From NCBI GenBank assembly GCA_009760885.1, contig CM019708.1, positions 11,646,931 to 11,710,930 of the forward strand: a stretch of 64,000 bases of DNA. Reading direction: 5' to 3'. The notes under the pieces were generated by a model. That model did no database searches, was not told the origin of the DNA, and saw nothing but the letters and a program-made list of their open reading frames with translations. Source of the DNA: Achatina immaculata (taxonomy: Eukaryota > Mollusca > Gastropoda > Stylommatophora > Achatinidae). Positions 23,191 through 34,700 of the stretch are shown in pieces. Numbering within the stretch: the first letter of the stretch is position 1; the number at the start of each line of letters is the position of its first letter. Position numbers and translations under genes: made by a program.

Positions 23191-24072
23191 ACGATTTTCT
23201 CTGTTTCCTATAGTATTATTATGTCCTCTCTCATATATTCTTTCATCATTAACATCTACCTTATCCTGACCTGAAATATAGTTTGATATTCCATGCTGAT
23301 AAAACAAATGTCCCTCCTCATCATAACCAAAACCTTCTAGTGGCAAACGTTTGTCATTTTCTGGAATATTTGGATTTGCAAGGATGGTCTCCCGAGTTAT
23401 CGGAGGTCTACTGATACTAGCAATAATCTTTGGTGTTTCATTTGACTGTTGCTTAACTCGAGTTTCATAGCAATTAGGTGTTTTATTTGACCTAATCTTC
23501 GCAAGTTCTGCGTCTACATCACATCCACCCTTTATTAATGCTGCCCTTATCTCTGCTGTTGTTGTAGCCCATCCTACTGTTTCTTTACCATTATCTTTTT
23601 CTTGTCCTTTATTTGACGTTATTTGAACGCTGCCTACTAGTTTGTTGTCATTTGAAACTGTATTTTCTCTCTCACCATATTTTGCTTTACATTTTTCTTC
23701 TATAAAATCATAATTGTATGTGAGATCTGCCTTACGATGGACGTTATTAATCTGCACAAACATCTCTGATGTGGACTGAGGAGGTGTATTAGAATTCCAC
23801 AATTTCTCCATTGTACTATCTACCTCTTCATTGTCAAGAACAATAAATCCTTGTGATGTTGTCTTTCTGATTTTCTCTGCCTTATCTACTGGCCGTTTAT
23901 TGGGGTTTGTCTTTATGTGTTTATTATTGTGTCGCTCAGTTGTATTTAGGTTCCTTACTGCCTGTATCTGTGAACTAGTATTAGGTTGATGCTTCCATAT
24001 GTGTGACCATTTGCTTAACGCCGGATCATGGTCAGTGAGATCCTTCAATGCATCCTCTATGTATATCGTTTG
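23170..24072 (-). CDS. Gag-like ORF, second segment (LTR element)
   Basis: This is the in-frame continuation of the 24073-24795 ORF after a single TAA, about 300 codons long with no Met at its beginning. It is hydrophilic and Asn/Lys/Glu/Thr-rich, with segments such as LTDHDPALSKWSHIWKHQP and EIRAALIKGGCDVDAELAKI, and later RLPLEGFGYDEEGHLFYQHG. No known domain was recognised. The fact that the frame stays open on both sides of one stop suggests either a recent nonsense mutation or stop-codon readthrough like that known for some gag-pol junctions. It is probably a nucleocapsid or RNA-binding protein of the element, by position only. Confidence 0.6.
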   Translation of the reverse strand, partial: QTIYIEDALKDLTDHDPALSKWSHIWKHQPNTSSQIQAVRNLNTTERHNNKHIKTNPNKRPVDKAEKIRKTTSQGFIVLDNEEVDSTMEKLWNSNTPPQSTSEMFVQINNVHRKADLTYNYDFIEEKCKAKYGERENTVSNDNKLVGSVQITSNKGQEKDNGKETVGWATTTAEIRAALIKGGCDVDAELAKIRSNKTPNCYETRVKQQSNETPKIIASISRPPITRETILANPNIPENDKRLPLEGFGYDEEGHLFYQHGISNYISGQDKVDVNDERIYERGHNNTIGNRENRFMSENF

Positions 24073-24795
24073 TTATCTAATGCGGGATAGCCCATTAATT
24101 ATTTCACTCTTCGTCGTGCGTGATTGAGACCTACTGGCATACTTTAGGATATCTTTCATAAATGTTTTAAGTTCATCTTCATCTGGAATATCATCATAAT
24201 CTGATGCCAGCCTTTCATCAGTCATGTTACTATCAGTGACAGCACCTATTGTATAACCTGTACCATCTACGTGTCTCTGACAATTATTGCATACTTTTAC
24301 TGTATCTTCATTCATTTCAGCCGTTCTATCTGCCATACATGTAGAGCTATCTCTTGTAACTATAATTACAGTATTGGTTTCTTCATCTTTGGTCAGACAA
24401 GACTGCGTAGCTACCTCCTTTAACACGATCCTGTCTGTTTCTATGGTAATAACACATGTTTCTGTGGGTAAAGTGTTTGTGGCTACAACACTCTTTCTTA
24501 CCAAACAATCTTCGCTCACCCCCACACCTACACCAACCATTGTGAGAGCTGGTCTGCTTAGTTCTGTACCTGACATAGAGGTGTGCGCGTCTCTGGTTAC
24601 CTCTTCTGTGTTTGTTGACCTGTCTTTGTTTGATCTCCTGCTCTGTATAGCATTTACTTCTTTTCTCTCAGTCCTAACTAACCTTTTACTGTTGTGTGGC
24701 ATATAACTGCAGTCGTTTCCCTTAAAAGAGTTGTGCTGGTAGCTGTCTCTATACCTTGTGTCGTTGTAGGCTGGTTGTCTGGTTTTATAACTCAT
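24073..24795 (-). CDS. Gag-like ORF, first segment (LTR element)
   Basis: An ORF of 240 codons begins with an ATG overlapping the stop of the upstream ORF (ATGA arrangement). The N-terminus is Arg/Tyr/Asn-rich. The middle is Thr/Val-rich with repeated patterns such as CVITIETDRIVLKEVATQS and TNTVIIVTRDSSTCMADR, and a C-x-x-C pair occurs in VCNNCQRHVDG. The end is acidic then basic (DDIPDEDELKTFMKDILKYA). I recognise no family. Its place downstream of the primer-binding site and upstream of the LTR-proximal region is that of gag. Confidence 0.6.
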   Translation of the reverse strand: MSYKTRQPAYNDTRYRDSYQHNSFKGNDCSYMPHNSKRLVRTERKEVNAIQSRRSNKDRSTNTEEVTRDAHTSMSGTELSRPALTMVGVGVGVSEDCLVRKSVVATNTLPTETCVITIETDRIVLKEVATQSCLTKDEETNTVIIVTRDSSTCMADRTAEMNEDTVKVCNNCQRHVDGTGYTIGAVTDSNMTDERLASDYDDIPDEDELKTFMKDILKYASRSQSRTTKSEIINGLSRIR

Positions 24796-25013
24796 GTCTT
24801 ATAGTGTTCCTGGTTTTGATATTTGTTTCTTCTTCTGTGTCTCTCATTTCTATAACAAGAGTTGTGTGTCTGTCTAAAGTATGTTCTAGGATAAACATTG
24901 TAATGTGTTCTCATATTTCTTTCCTGTCTCAACTCTCTACTTAACCTAGCTACTTCTCTCCTCAAATATCTGACCTCCCATTTCAGTATGTCTATTTCCG
25001 GTGTTTCTGCCAT
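24792..25013 (-). CDS. Small coiled-coil/basic ORF1 (LTR element)
   Basis: A 73-codon ORF. Residues 5-35 form a likely amphipathic or coiled helix (EIDILKWEVRYLRREVARL and on to RELRQERN). The rest is Arg/Asn/Tyr-rich and basic. Its TGA stop overlaps the ATG of the next ORF as ATGA, a layout that permits termination-reinitiation. It is the first ORF after the 5' LTR. No homologue was recognised; a multimerising gag N-terminal region is a reasonable guess from charge and helix pattern. Confidence 0.6.
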   Translation of the reverse strand: MAETPEIDILKWEVRYLRREVARLSRELRQERNMRTHYNVYPRTYFRQTHNSCYRNERHRRRNKYQNQEHYKT

Positions 25014-25429
25014 TTTCTCTAATACTCTCTCTGAAAAATCTCTGTATTATTCACACTCTATGAAATATTCGGTGAAATAATCAATAATTTCTAGTAAAAA
25101 ATATTCTAACACAGCAGTATAAATCAAACCAATATACACTGCAATTTCAACAACAATCAAACTAATACCTAACTTAACTGTCTTTTGTTCCTGGCCGAAA
25201 ATACTGTCCCTCCGTCGCTGATGTTGTTGCTCCTTGTGAATGTCTCATTAATGTTCTCTAATGAACACCACTCTGAGTTCTGAATACTACCACCGTTATA
25301 AAGATAAAATGTTCTCTGTTTGTCTAAATTACAAAGCGTTTGGTTAAATCATCAGCACGTGATCGCTAGTAGTCAATACTTCTCATTGTGGCCGCTTTTA
25401 CGCCAGGTCGTCTCCTCCCGAATTTCGGA

Positions 25430-25446
25430 AATAGGCACGGGCACCA
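25430..25446 (-). promoter_or_regulatory. Primer-binding site of LTR element
   Basis: The minus strand reads TGGTGCCCGTGCC about nine bases inside the 5' LTR. A leading TGG pairs with the CCA end of a tRNA. The tRNA species was not determined. The spacing from the LTR is slightly longer than usual. Confidence 0.7.
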
Positions 25447-25455
25447 GTTTATCAT

Positions 25456-26326
25456 TGTTTATCTGATTGATGTTCTATTATATTATTATTGAAGAATATG
25501 TTCTTTAATCATCACATCTCACATCGATACATCACACGTCGAGGTTTCACAACATTACAATAGGTGAAGCCTGATGAACATTTCACTGAAGTCATTTAAT
25601 TTGGCAAATATGATCAAGACGTATAGTTGATAACATCACTTGGAATACATCTTTGTAGCATATAATCTCAAAATATCATAATATCATACTTCTCAATTTC
25701 TAAATGCAGTATTTAAGCAGCGTTCTCAGCTTCACAATATTCAATACTTCATAGTTTAATACAAAAGCTCGGTGCTCGAGGTTTCATTGTAACAATTACT
25801 GCACAATCTCTTGATACACTGGTTCAGTCTAACATTATGTCTCTATCTCTACATCTCTCTTGCTGAATATTCCTCTCTCTACCTGCAGCTGAATCCTAAT
25901 CTGAATCCTCAGCCCTCTTCCCTGCCTTATATTCGTAAGTTCCGTTCAATAGACCACGCCTCCAATTGTTGTATTGGTCATTGGGTCATCGGGTCATCCT
26001 TTGTCGCCCTAACTTCCTCAGTCAGTGTCAGATGTCTATTGTTCCCTCCCGACCACTGCAGGTGTGCGTGGGTGGTTTTCGAGTCATTGCGTTGTTAGTA
26101 CTGGACTAACTTACGATCTCTCGGCGTAACCATGTCTCCTCGGTTTACCTTTGATCAGGGCTTTGAATTACCAAGCATCCGCTCTTCGCCCCTCTAACTA
26201 TCCACCTCTCTGTCGCCGTTTGATCTACTATCCTGCCTTCAATACCTTCTTAACTATATTCACGATCATATCACTAATAATAATAATAATAATAACTATA
26301 ATCATTACTTACAGGGCTATGCTACA
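25456..26326 (-). repeat. 5' LTR of the minus-strand LTR retroelement
   Basis: An 871-bp near-identical partner of 19382-20256 with the same TG...CA ends. On the minus strand this copy would hold the active promoter and be followed by the primer-binding site and ORFs. Confidence 0.9.
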
Positions 26327-26581
26327 AAACCTGTACTCATTTACTTGCTTCTCGATATACGGTGGGATTATGTTTCAATGAACCCATAGTAAGTCGAATA
26401 TGACAGGACAAACAACTGTGTAAATAAATAACTACTGCTACTGAATAAGTAAATAAAGTCATCATTACAATTAACTAAATATCAGTAACTGAAAAGTACA
26501 TAAGGTTTATCCTGTTATTAAATTATAGGCCTTTAGTGTGTGTGTATACATAAACACACACATGTATATACACTGTATATG

Positions 26582-26632
<51 letters not shown>

Positions 26633-26750
26633 CTACACACATTTGCACATATACAATATTTTTTTGCACATGAGCTGAACATTTTGCACACAGACCGCAA
26701 AACCTTAAAAGGAACATTGGTTGCCACAGAACTCAATGAATTTCTTCCTC

Positions 26751-26816
<66 letters not shown>

Positions 26817-27084
26817 GTATGTACATGTATATATTATATATATGCAATATTATTTTTCACTAAAGCGTATAAAACTTGCAACCACTGTAGTCTCCAAAAC
26901 AAAAAACCAAAAAAAACAAGTACACTATAAGACAGAGAAAGATGTCGCATCGTAACTGTTTTGCCGTACATATCCTGTTTTATTTCAGCGCAGAGCAACG
27001 GAAAAGACATATGGCATCGTCAGTTTCAAAAAAAAAAGTCTCTCTCGCCAAGACAAAAGAATGACTTGTCTTGTCTAGTGTTAT
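26327..27084. other. Low-complexity DNA with (TA)n runs
   Basis: Pure TA runs occupy 26587-26631 and 26752-26812, about 120 bp apart. The Tyr-Ile repeat frames across them are artefacts. No gene was seen. Confidence 0.7.
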
Positions 27085-27400
27085 CTCCCTGTAACTGGGA
27101 GCTGGTGCTCTTTGTAGCCGATGCTGTGAAGGTGTTGAGGCACAATATCGTATCGGCTTGGGAGTGGGTTATGGCAGCAATTGTTTCAGTTCCGGATTGC
27201 AGCTAAAAAGCAGGAGATGTGCAATACTTCATTAGCAGACTCCACCACCATGAGGAATATGGCAATCCCTGCTCTGTTAGCAGGCTTGTTGCTTGGGGTA
27301 CCAACGGAGAGGTGGGACAGGGTCTTGAATAGCTATGGTTCGGTAACCCTGACGCTAGCGTATCAGTTATGGTTCGCTAATTGCCTAGTCGGACAGCTGA
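27085..27400 (+). repeat. REP-A dispersed repeat
   Basis: Shares CTCCCTGTAACTGGGAGC, GTAGCCGATGCTGTGAAGG, ACTCCACCACCATGAGG and GAGGTGGGACAGGGTCTT blocks with 15060-15375, and ends CTAATTGCCTAGTCGGACAG. Confidence 0.75.
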
Positions 27401-27885
27401 AAATCTTGCGTTATGAAAAACGAAATGACATGAAATTCACGATTTCCACCAATTTCAGCTCGGAGACAGGAATAATAAATTAAGTTTCCACTGTTTTGTT
27501 GTTTTAAAGTACGTGTAGCGGTCCTGCCAACCCGAAATCATAGGGAGAAAGAAGAACTCGAATGCAAAATTCTTTCATTTGAAAGGAAAAACAAAAAAAA
27601 GGACATATAGGTGCGGTACAGTGATTTTTTTCTTAAAAAACCAGGACTGTACAGGAAAACAGGGACGTCTGACAACCATAAGTATATTTATATATTTAGT
27701 CTTATATGTGCGGTTACCCTAAAACCATTTTAGTTTTTACTGCTCATTGGGTACTGCTGTGTATTTAAAGCGGAAACGTTTACAGCGCCCTCTAGTCCAG
27801 TTCAATTTCCGGTACGTATGGCATGTAAGTGAGATAATATTCACTTTAATTTGTGAAGTTGTGTTGTTCGCGGAACATTTACGTG
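27401..27885 (+). promoter_or_regulatory. Upstream region and 5' UTR of ZC3H14-like gene
   Basis: This stretch precedes the ZC3H14 start. A GCGCCCTCTAGTCC match to the reverse of the CTCF core motif lies at 27785-27798 (12 of 14 positions). A TATTTAAAG sequence lies at 27764-27772, a weak TATA-like element. The transcription start cannot be fixed from sequence. Confidence 0.35.
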
Positions 27886-28781
27886 ATGGAAGTCGGCACC
27901 GAGATAAGCCAGAAGATTCGTTCTGCCATTAAAGCAAAACTGTTAGAACTCGGTGCATACGTGGACGATGAACTACCTGATTATATCATGGTAATGGTTG
28001 CCAACAAGAGAAGTAAATCACAAATGAACAGCGACCTAGGTTTGTTTCTGGCCAGTAATACAGTTGTTTTCACCGATTGGCTGCACAGCCTTTTAGAGAA
28101 GCTGCAGACTGTTAGAGCTGATTCCGAGAGATCAGCCAGCAAGCAACGAAAAGTTGAAAAGTCGAAGTCAAAGAGAAAAGATAAGCCTCAGCACGGAGAT
28201 GCCGCAGAGAAATCAAATAAGGATGCAAGAGAGGAGAAAACGACTGGCCATGGTGATGACGCCAGTTCGAGTCATAAAAAAACTGAGAGTCTTGAAGAAA
28301 CCAAGTCAGGTAGTATTAGTAACGAAGGACATTCTGAGCAAAAGAATGGAACTGAGGATAATAAGTCCAGTGATGAAGGTAGAGATGGACACAAAATCGC
28401 TGAAGCCGTTGAAGATGTGAGACAGCTTTTAGTTACAGAAGCACATGAAGTTGAGTTTGCTGAAGAGTTGGAAACAGCAGAAGCAGAGGTTCAGAATTCA
28501 AGGACCTTAAAGGATGGTGCAGCAAAACCTGTATTGTTATCTCAAAAAGAGATCAGTACAGCTACTACCAGTCAAAGCATGAGTCCAAAAACACCTGGAG
28601 TGCAGACATCTGCGGTGTCCAGGAAACGTAAAGCTCCAACATCTGTGGTAGCAAATGTCAGCAGAAAGGAAGGAGACGATGAAGAGTATGACCCACACAT
28701 CCCTGCTGTAGGAAGTGTGGCAAGTGTGGTCAAAGTTACCGCCAGAAAGTCAAGTATACCTCCAGCAATGCAAGCAAATAG
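27886..28781 (+). CDS. ZC3H14: ZC3H14 coding block 1 (PWI-like N-terminal domain)
   Basis: The chosen ATG is the twelfth codon of the open frame, because family proteins begin at MEVGTEI-type sequence. Residues 1-75 include ELGAYVDDELPDYIMVMVAN and VVFTDWLHSLLEKLQ, the helical PWI-like fold used for contacts with export factors. After it comes a Lys/Ser/Glu-rich linker with basic clusters (KSKSKRKDK) that may act as nuclear localisation signals. The block ends AATAG|GTAAAA at 28781, leaving two bases of a codon. The stop a few bases later is intronic. Confidence 0.9.
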
Positions 28782-31700
28782 GTAAAAAAAAAAAAAATCT
28801 TGGTCTTGTTTTTGTTACAGCAGTTGTTCCTGCTCATTTTGTTTTGTCATTTCCAGTGATGGACATGAATTGCTTAGTAATTAATGGGCTTTTTTCCCCT
28901 TCATATGTCATTGGTTGGAATTTGATTTGTGCCAAGGGTGCTACATTCAGACCAATTTGTGAAGATAGTTGCCTGGCACTGCATAGATTTGGGAAAGGAA
29001 ACAATGCCAAGTTTTATGCAGACCACATCATCACCCTCAGATGTTTTGATTGGTTAAGTAAGATAGATACCATATCAGTTTCCTTAATAAATGCCCCCAA
29101 AATAGATGAACCATATATCAAACTGCTTCCAACAATTCAAATACCATATCAGATAAGCCATATATCAAACTGCTTCCAACAATTCAAATACCATATCAGA
29201 TAAGCCATATATCATACTGCTTCATGGCAGTCTCTCGTAGTGAAGGTCTGTGATCTGACCAGAGACATCCCAGTCATCCAGGTTTAGGAATGGGGGGCTG
29301 GGGATGGAAAGGCAGCCGGGGTTGATGCTGACCACTTCGCCCTTTAGTGTGCTGACAGGTCAGGGAAAATATGGACACTAAAACCTGGGTGGCTCCGTGA
29401 CATAATTGGGCAACCTTTATCTCTCTTCAGTAAGAAAAACTTCTCACTTTTATTATATGAAAATAGGAAGCTGAAGGGGCATGCATATACTGTTTTTATA
29501 TACTGTAATAATGGTTCTTTTTGCTTTAGAAGATTTTTCTGAAGAAATAGATGTTCCCTGCTTGTGGGACCTGCTGAGCATCAGTTTGCTGGGCAGCTTC
29601 TGTCATGGCTGACTCTATTTGATTGACATTACCAGTCACAATACTGTACTCAACGATATTTGGAGGTCCAAAAAGATAGCCAGAAAACTTGTTGCACAGT
29701 ACTCAAGAGTAATATTTTAAGTGTTCTATTATATGGAAGCAAATGCTGGAAGATGATGCAGACAGTTGCATGTACACTTAACACCTTCTAAACTAAGCAG
29801 AGTGTCTGTGTAAGATCAAAGAACTCTTCTGATTGGACACCAAGTGGTAGTGGATTGGCTGTATTATTATTCATAATAAAATAGTAAGTTTAAAAGAATA
29901 ATATTTAAAATATTTTAATTGCTAATTTTTGTTTTCATAAGAAATTTGGGCAATGGGAGCTTATACGGAGCAAGCTTAACTCATCTCCCCTTTCTAAAAT
30001 TTATTTAGTTTATGAATTTGGTTGCTAGCCCATCTTAACTATCCCTTGCAGCATCTTATTGTCTTCAGCAAACCAAGTTTTGTATCAAAATATTCACACA
30101 AGTTCTTACTAGAGTATTCATACAAGGGTCATGTATCACTGTTTAACATGTAATAAATTTTCTCTTTCAGGTATTCTAAATTACTAAAATATGTTTACTT
30201 TGCTCTCCAAGGAATGTAATATTTTAATTTTAACCCTTTGAACCTGGATTCCTGCAAAAGCTTTTAATTTTAACCCTTTGAATCTGGATTTCCACAAAAG
30301 CAAGAGATGTGACCTGGTCCCCTAACTCCCTCTATAACAGAATCTCAGCTGTGGCAGATCTACAGTGTTGGTCATTGTATTGCACAGTGCTATCAGTATT
30401 GATCAGTAAACTTGCAGAATTACATAACCTTTGATCATGATTCAGTATTTCAGAATACTTCAGCACCGGCTTCCATTTCACTAGATGATTGAGATTATGG
30501 TTTGCCTTAAATATGATCATCGAATTCAGAAGATTAATATGAACCTTGTTTTTTGATATTTTATTCCAGTCTGTCTATTGAGAAAAGTAGCCACACCTTA
30601 TTTATATTCATGAAATGTGATTATATTCTTTCTCAGTCAAATTACGTAAAAGTTACGTGAACTTTTGTTTCAAATTTGAAGCCATTTATGGTTATATTTT
30701 TTATCTCTGCAACTAGTAATGCGGCCGTCGCTCATTTTTTTCTTTTGCGATTTTGCTGTCCATGAAGACAGAACAGCTTCATCCAGTCATTGCTTTTGAC
30801 AGGTATGTAGCTGCTATATTTTCTTCAGTAGACAGACTGAAAGACCTTACATTAGTTTGTCATACCTTACATTGTAGTTTACTGTAATCTTGTGTTTTGC
30901 TATATGAAGTGTACATATAGTGTCTGTAGTGTACATATGTAAATTTTAGCAACCCAATTAATGGGGTTTCTAAGGTCATGTAAGATCCACAAGATTGAAA
31001 GAGTTTGAGTATTAGCAGTTTTGGTCATTTCAGACCTACTGCAGTATGAGTGTTTGTAATCTATTTTTCTCTTTAAAACTGTTAAAAGGTGCTGGTAACC
31101 TTTTTTTTTTCTTCAACTCAAAGGTTTGTAAACGTTCATGTTTTATTTATTGGGTCATATAATACACAGTGCAGCATTCATCTTCTTGTAATACTGCGTG
31201 CTTTGTGAATGCTACTTCCTTATATCAGGAATTATTTATAAGTACCTGTTATGAAGAAGAAACCATCATCAGGTGCCGTGCTGACACTGGCAGACATTCT
31301 TCTCCATACATCTTGGTCTTTGATATTTTCCATCACCTCAGTTGCTGACTTTATTTGGCAGTTGTGTTAGACTGTCCCATGATTTTTAAATTTGTCTTTG
31401 TCTTTCCCTGCTTCTTTTCTTATTTGTCTTTCCTGTTGTGATATTTTCAAATACTTCTTTCTCATTATATGTCCAGTGAATCATGACTGTTATTTTCTTG
31501 GATTAATTGATTCCTTTCTACATTTGCTTTTCTTAGACATTCCCTGTTTGTCATCTTAGCTGTCTGTGATACTCTTAATATTCTTCTAAGAAACCACATC
31601 TCTATTGCTTCTAGTGATCTTTGCATCATTCTTTTTGTTGCCCATGGCTCACTTCCATAGGATTGGCTCAGTGCAGCATTTTAGAACTATCTTTCTGAAG

Positions 31701-34700
31701 TTCAATGATAGATCATTTCAGAAGGCAATGGGAAACTCCTGTTGTAATGTCCAATAATAGTCCGTGGAGAGCTACAGAAATCAGATAGAAGTTAACAACA
31801 CTAATGAGTGTTCATATGGTAACAAGTCTCATCATGTAGGGATTTCACGAGCCACAGATAATGCCATACTGTCATCAAGCTACTGACACAGATAATGCTG
31901 TACTGTCATCAGGTTACTGGCAAAACAAATTAGACTTGAAATATGGAATGTGAGAGCATTATATTAGGAAAACTGGGAACATATAATAAAAGAAACAGAG
32001 AGAATTGAAATTAACGTCCTAGAAATGAGTGAAGTGAGATGGACAGGTGCAGGTAGACAGAGTCAGGACAGCACACTATCATACACGCAGGAGGGGATGA
32101 ACATGAAGGGGGGGGGGATAATCTCTGATAAGGAAGTGTCATAAACAGTTAAGAGATATTGGAATATTTAAGACTGAGTTCTGTTAATTCAGTTGAAGGG
32201 AATACCTAGAAATGTAAACATTGTCCACCCATATACTTGAACAGTGGACAGTTCTGAAGAAGGTATTCAAACATTTTATAATGACTTAGAACAAAGCTAT
32301 GAGCCACACTAAATCACGTAAAGTTAACATCATACTCAGTGATTTTAATTTAAGGTTGGAAATAGAAAAAAGTAAAAGATGTAATAAGGGATTGTTATGG
32401 GAATGAGAAATGAGTGGGGATATAAGTTAGTAGAATGGCCAAAAATGCACAATATGATTATTTAAAAAGATACAGTAATTACATACTTCGAGGACTTTAC
32501 CTTATAAAGAGGAGGGTAATTTTGTAAAGCAAATTTTTTTTTTTTTGGGGGGGGGGGTGGGGGGAGAGATACAGAGAGGAATAGTATATTATTATGCTGT
32601 GTTAGGTTGTGCATATGGAAACCAGAATTATTGTTATATTTATTAAAATGTACTTGGTAGCTACATTGAGCTTACATAACATCAGTGTTGAGTAGCAGTA
32701 AAAATTAAACTAAATAGTGTATAAAAGAAGCACTAAAATTGAAGTTTTATAATGAGCTGTCGCTGGCACTTGAAACAAACTGGTAATAAAAGACAAACTT
32801 TAAGCAATAAAAGAAATTGTTTTGTTTCATGAAGATTTTTCTTTTCTTTTTCTTTTCATATAGTTTTATTGTTCTAGCTTTTTCAAAAACGTGAAATTTT
32901 TTTTCATTCCAGGCAGGTGAACGACGAAGTAAGAGAATCTCAGGCAGAATATGGGGAACCTCCAGGAAAACTCATTAAACTTGTGGAAACTGTAAGTCTC
33001 AAAGACATCAAACAAGCCATGGAGGACGTTCTGAAGAAGACCCAAGTTGCTAACGACGATGTGGCTCAGTTTTCCAGGATGGTGGAGTCTTCATTACGAA
33101 CGTTGCGCCCACAGGATTTATCTTTGGCAAAGTTACGCATCCAGCAGGTTTTGTTTGACATAGAGTTGTCAGCAGTGCAGGAGGGGAAAGCAGATTGTAA
33201 ATTACAAGAAACTGCACAGCCTGGTGTAGTTTCAGGGGATAGTAATACACTTAGAAGTAATAGTCCTACTACTGTAGGAACAAATTCAAAACTTGATGTG
33301 TTTATGGCATATGATAGTAGTGAATGTACCAGTTCATCAGGTGTTCAGTGTGTCAGTTCACACAGAGTTGGTCTTGCTGCCAGCACAGTTTGTAGTAACG
33401 TTAACAGCTGTAACTCCGAAGTTAGTAATTTGTTAGAAGTTGATAAACACAATGTTAGTCTTCTAGCTAGTAGTGTGTATAAAATTGGTACAGACAGAAG
33501 TGAGGATTGTTCATTTTTGAAAACCGATTGTTCCAGTTCAGAAAACTTGACTAGTTCAGACTTCAGTGAATCTCATTTAAATCAATCAGACTTAAGCGGG
33601 CCTCAGTTAGATAGGATTGTTTTTAATCCCAAGCCAAAATCGGAGAAAATTACGAAATCATCGCAGATACATGATGTGGTTCATGATCACATGAAATGTG
33701 ATAATTCTGCGGTGAAGCCAAGAGATAAGATGCCATCAGTCGCACCTGAAAAAAGAGAGCAACCACTGAAGTCACCTGCCTCATCGAGTAAAGTTTGTGA
33801 GTCGCCAAACTCAATTCATTCAAGTTCACCAGTCAGCACCATGGGAATAGATGGAAGACAGTCCAGAGAATTCAGAAAATCCACTCTTTCGCCAACTGAC
33901 CAACTGTCTAAGCCCGGTGCTTCACACATAAATAGGTCGAAATCTTCGTCCACAAGCAAATCTTTGCCTTCCATCTTGGTGGATTCAATCCACAACAAGA
34001 AGCGATCAGAATCTGCAGAAACTGCTTCCGTTTTAAGACAGAGTTGTGTAAGGGACAGATCGCCGCGAGGTGCAGATCTTTCCGAACAAGACGAGAGCCG
34101 AGATTCTCCGAGACAGCTCAGACCTGAAACACTTAAAGTAATGGCGAAAAACTTGAAAATTACAGTGATAAATGAGCATGCGGCAAAATTCAATCAAGGA
34201 TCAAGCACCGATGATTCCAGTTCAGATGATTCTGATGATGAGAGTTCAGATGATGAAGAAGATGATAATGGAGGAGGAAATAAAAGCAGACATGAGAGGG
34301 GCAAGGAAAAAACTGCGGTAAACAATAAAGCAAAATCAAATGCTTCTTTGTTGTAGTTTTAATGACATGACTTTTGCCTTCACGTGTGCGTGCGTGCATG
34401 TGTGCGTGCAAGAGTACCACAAGTGAACTGACTTCACAAAGTCAAGAGATTGGGTTATTGACTAGCTTTCCCATCAACCCAGCTGTATAACAAATGGGTT
34501 TAAAAGCAGAATATCCACCTACAAATGGGGCCAAGGAATCAGTACATAGGACTTTTGACTCTCAAGTCCTGTTTTTCTGCTGTCTAGCTCCTTCATAAAT
34601 GGTACACTCATACCAGTTTCCCCACAAAACTTGTTCTGACTCTGCAACTTCAGTTTTCTACTGTCCATCTCCCTCATAGATGATGCATTATAAATTACTC

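Larger units (their letters stand above)
19382..26326 (-). mobile_element. Non-autonomous LTR retroelement with novel ORFs and no pol
   Basis: Two LTRs of 875 and 871 bp bound an element that reads on the minus strand. Just inside the 5' LTR (25456), the minus strand carries TGGTGCCCGTGCC. This is the form expected of a primer-binding site pairing with a tRNA 3' end in CCA. The internal region contains ORFs at 24792-25013, 24073-24795 and 23170-24072. It has no protease, reverse transcriptase, RNase H or integrase of its own; the only RT present belongs to the RTE inserted at 20291-21994. Without that insertion the element is about 5.2 kb. Clean flanking duplications were not resolved; the left flank ends AAAA and the right flank begins AAAC. 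Near-identical LTRs imply recent insertion, helped by pol from another element. Confidence 0.85.
28782..32912 (+). other. ZC3H14: ZC3H14 intron 1
   Basis: Runs from GTAAAA to a pyrimidine-rich TTTTTTTTCATTCCAG acceptor. It holds several repeats, listed separately: a 47-bp duplication, an S2 SINE fragment, a family D RT scrap, a family B LINE end and an endonuclease fragment. No additional coding exon was identified. Confidence 0.75.

Noticed and set aside
26533..26930. Several Tyr-Ile repeat ORFs
   Set aside because: They translate TA microsatellites.
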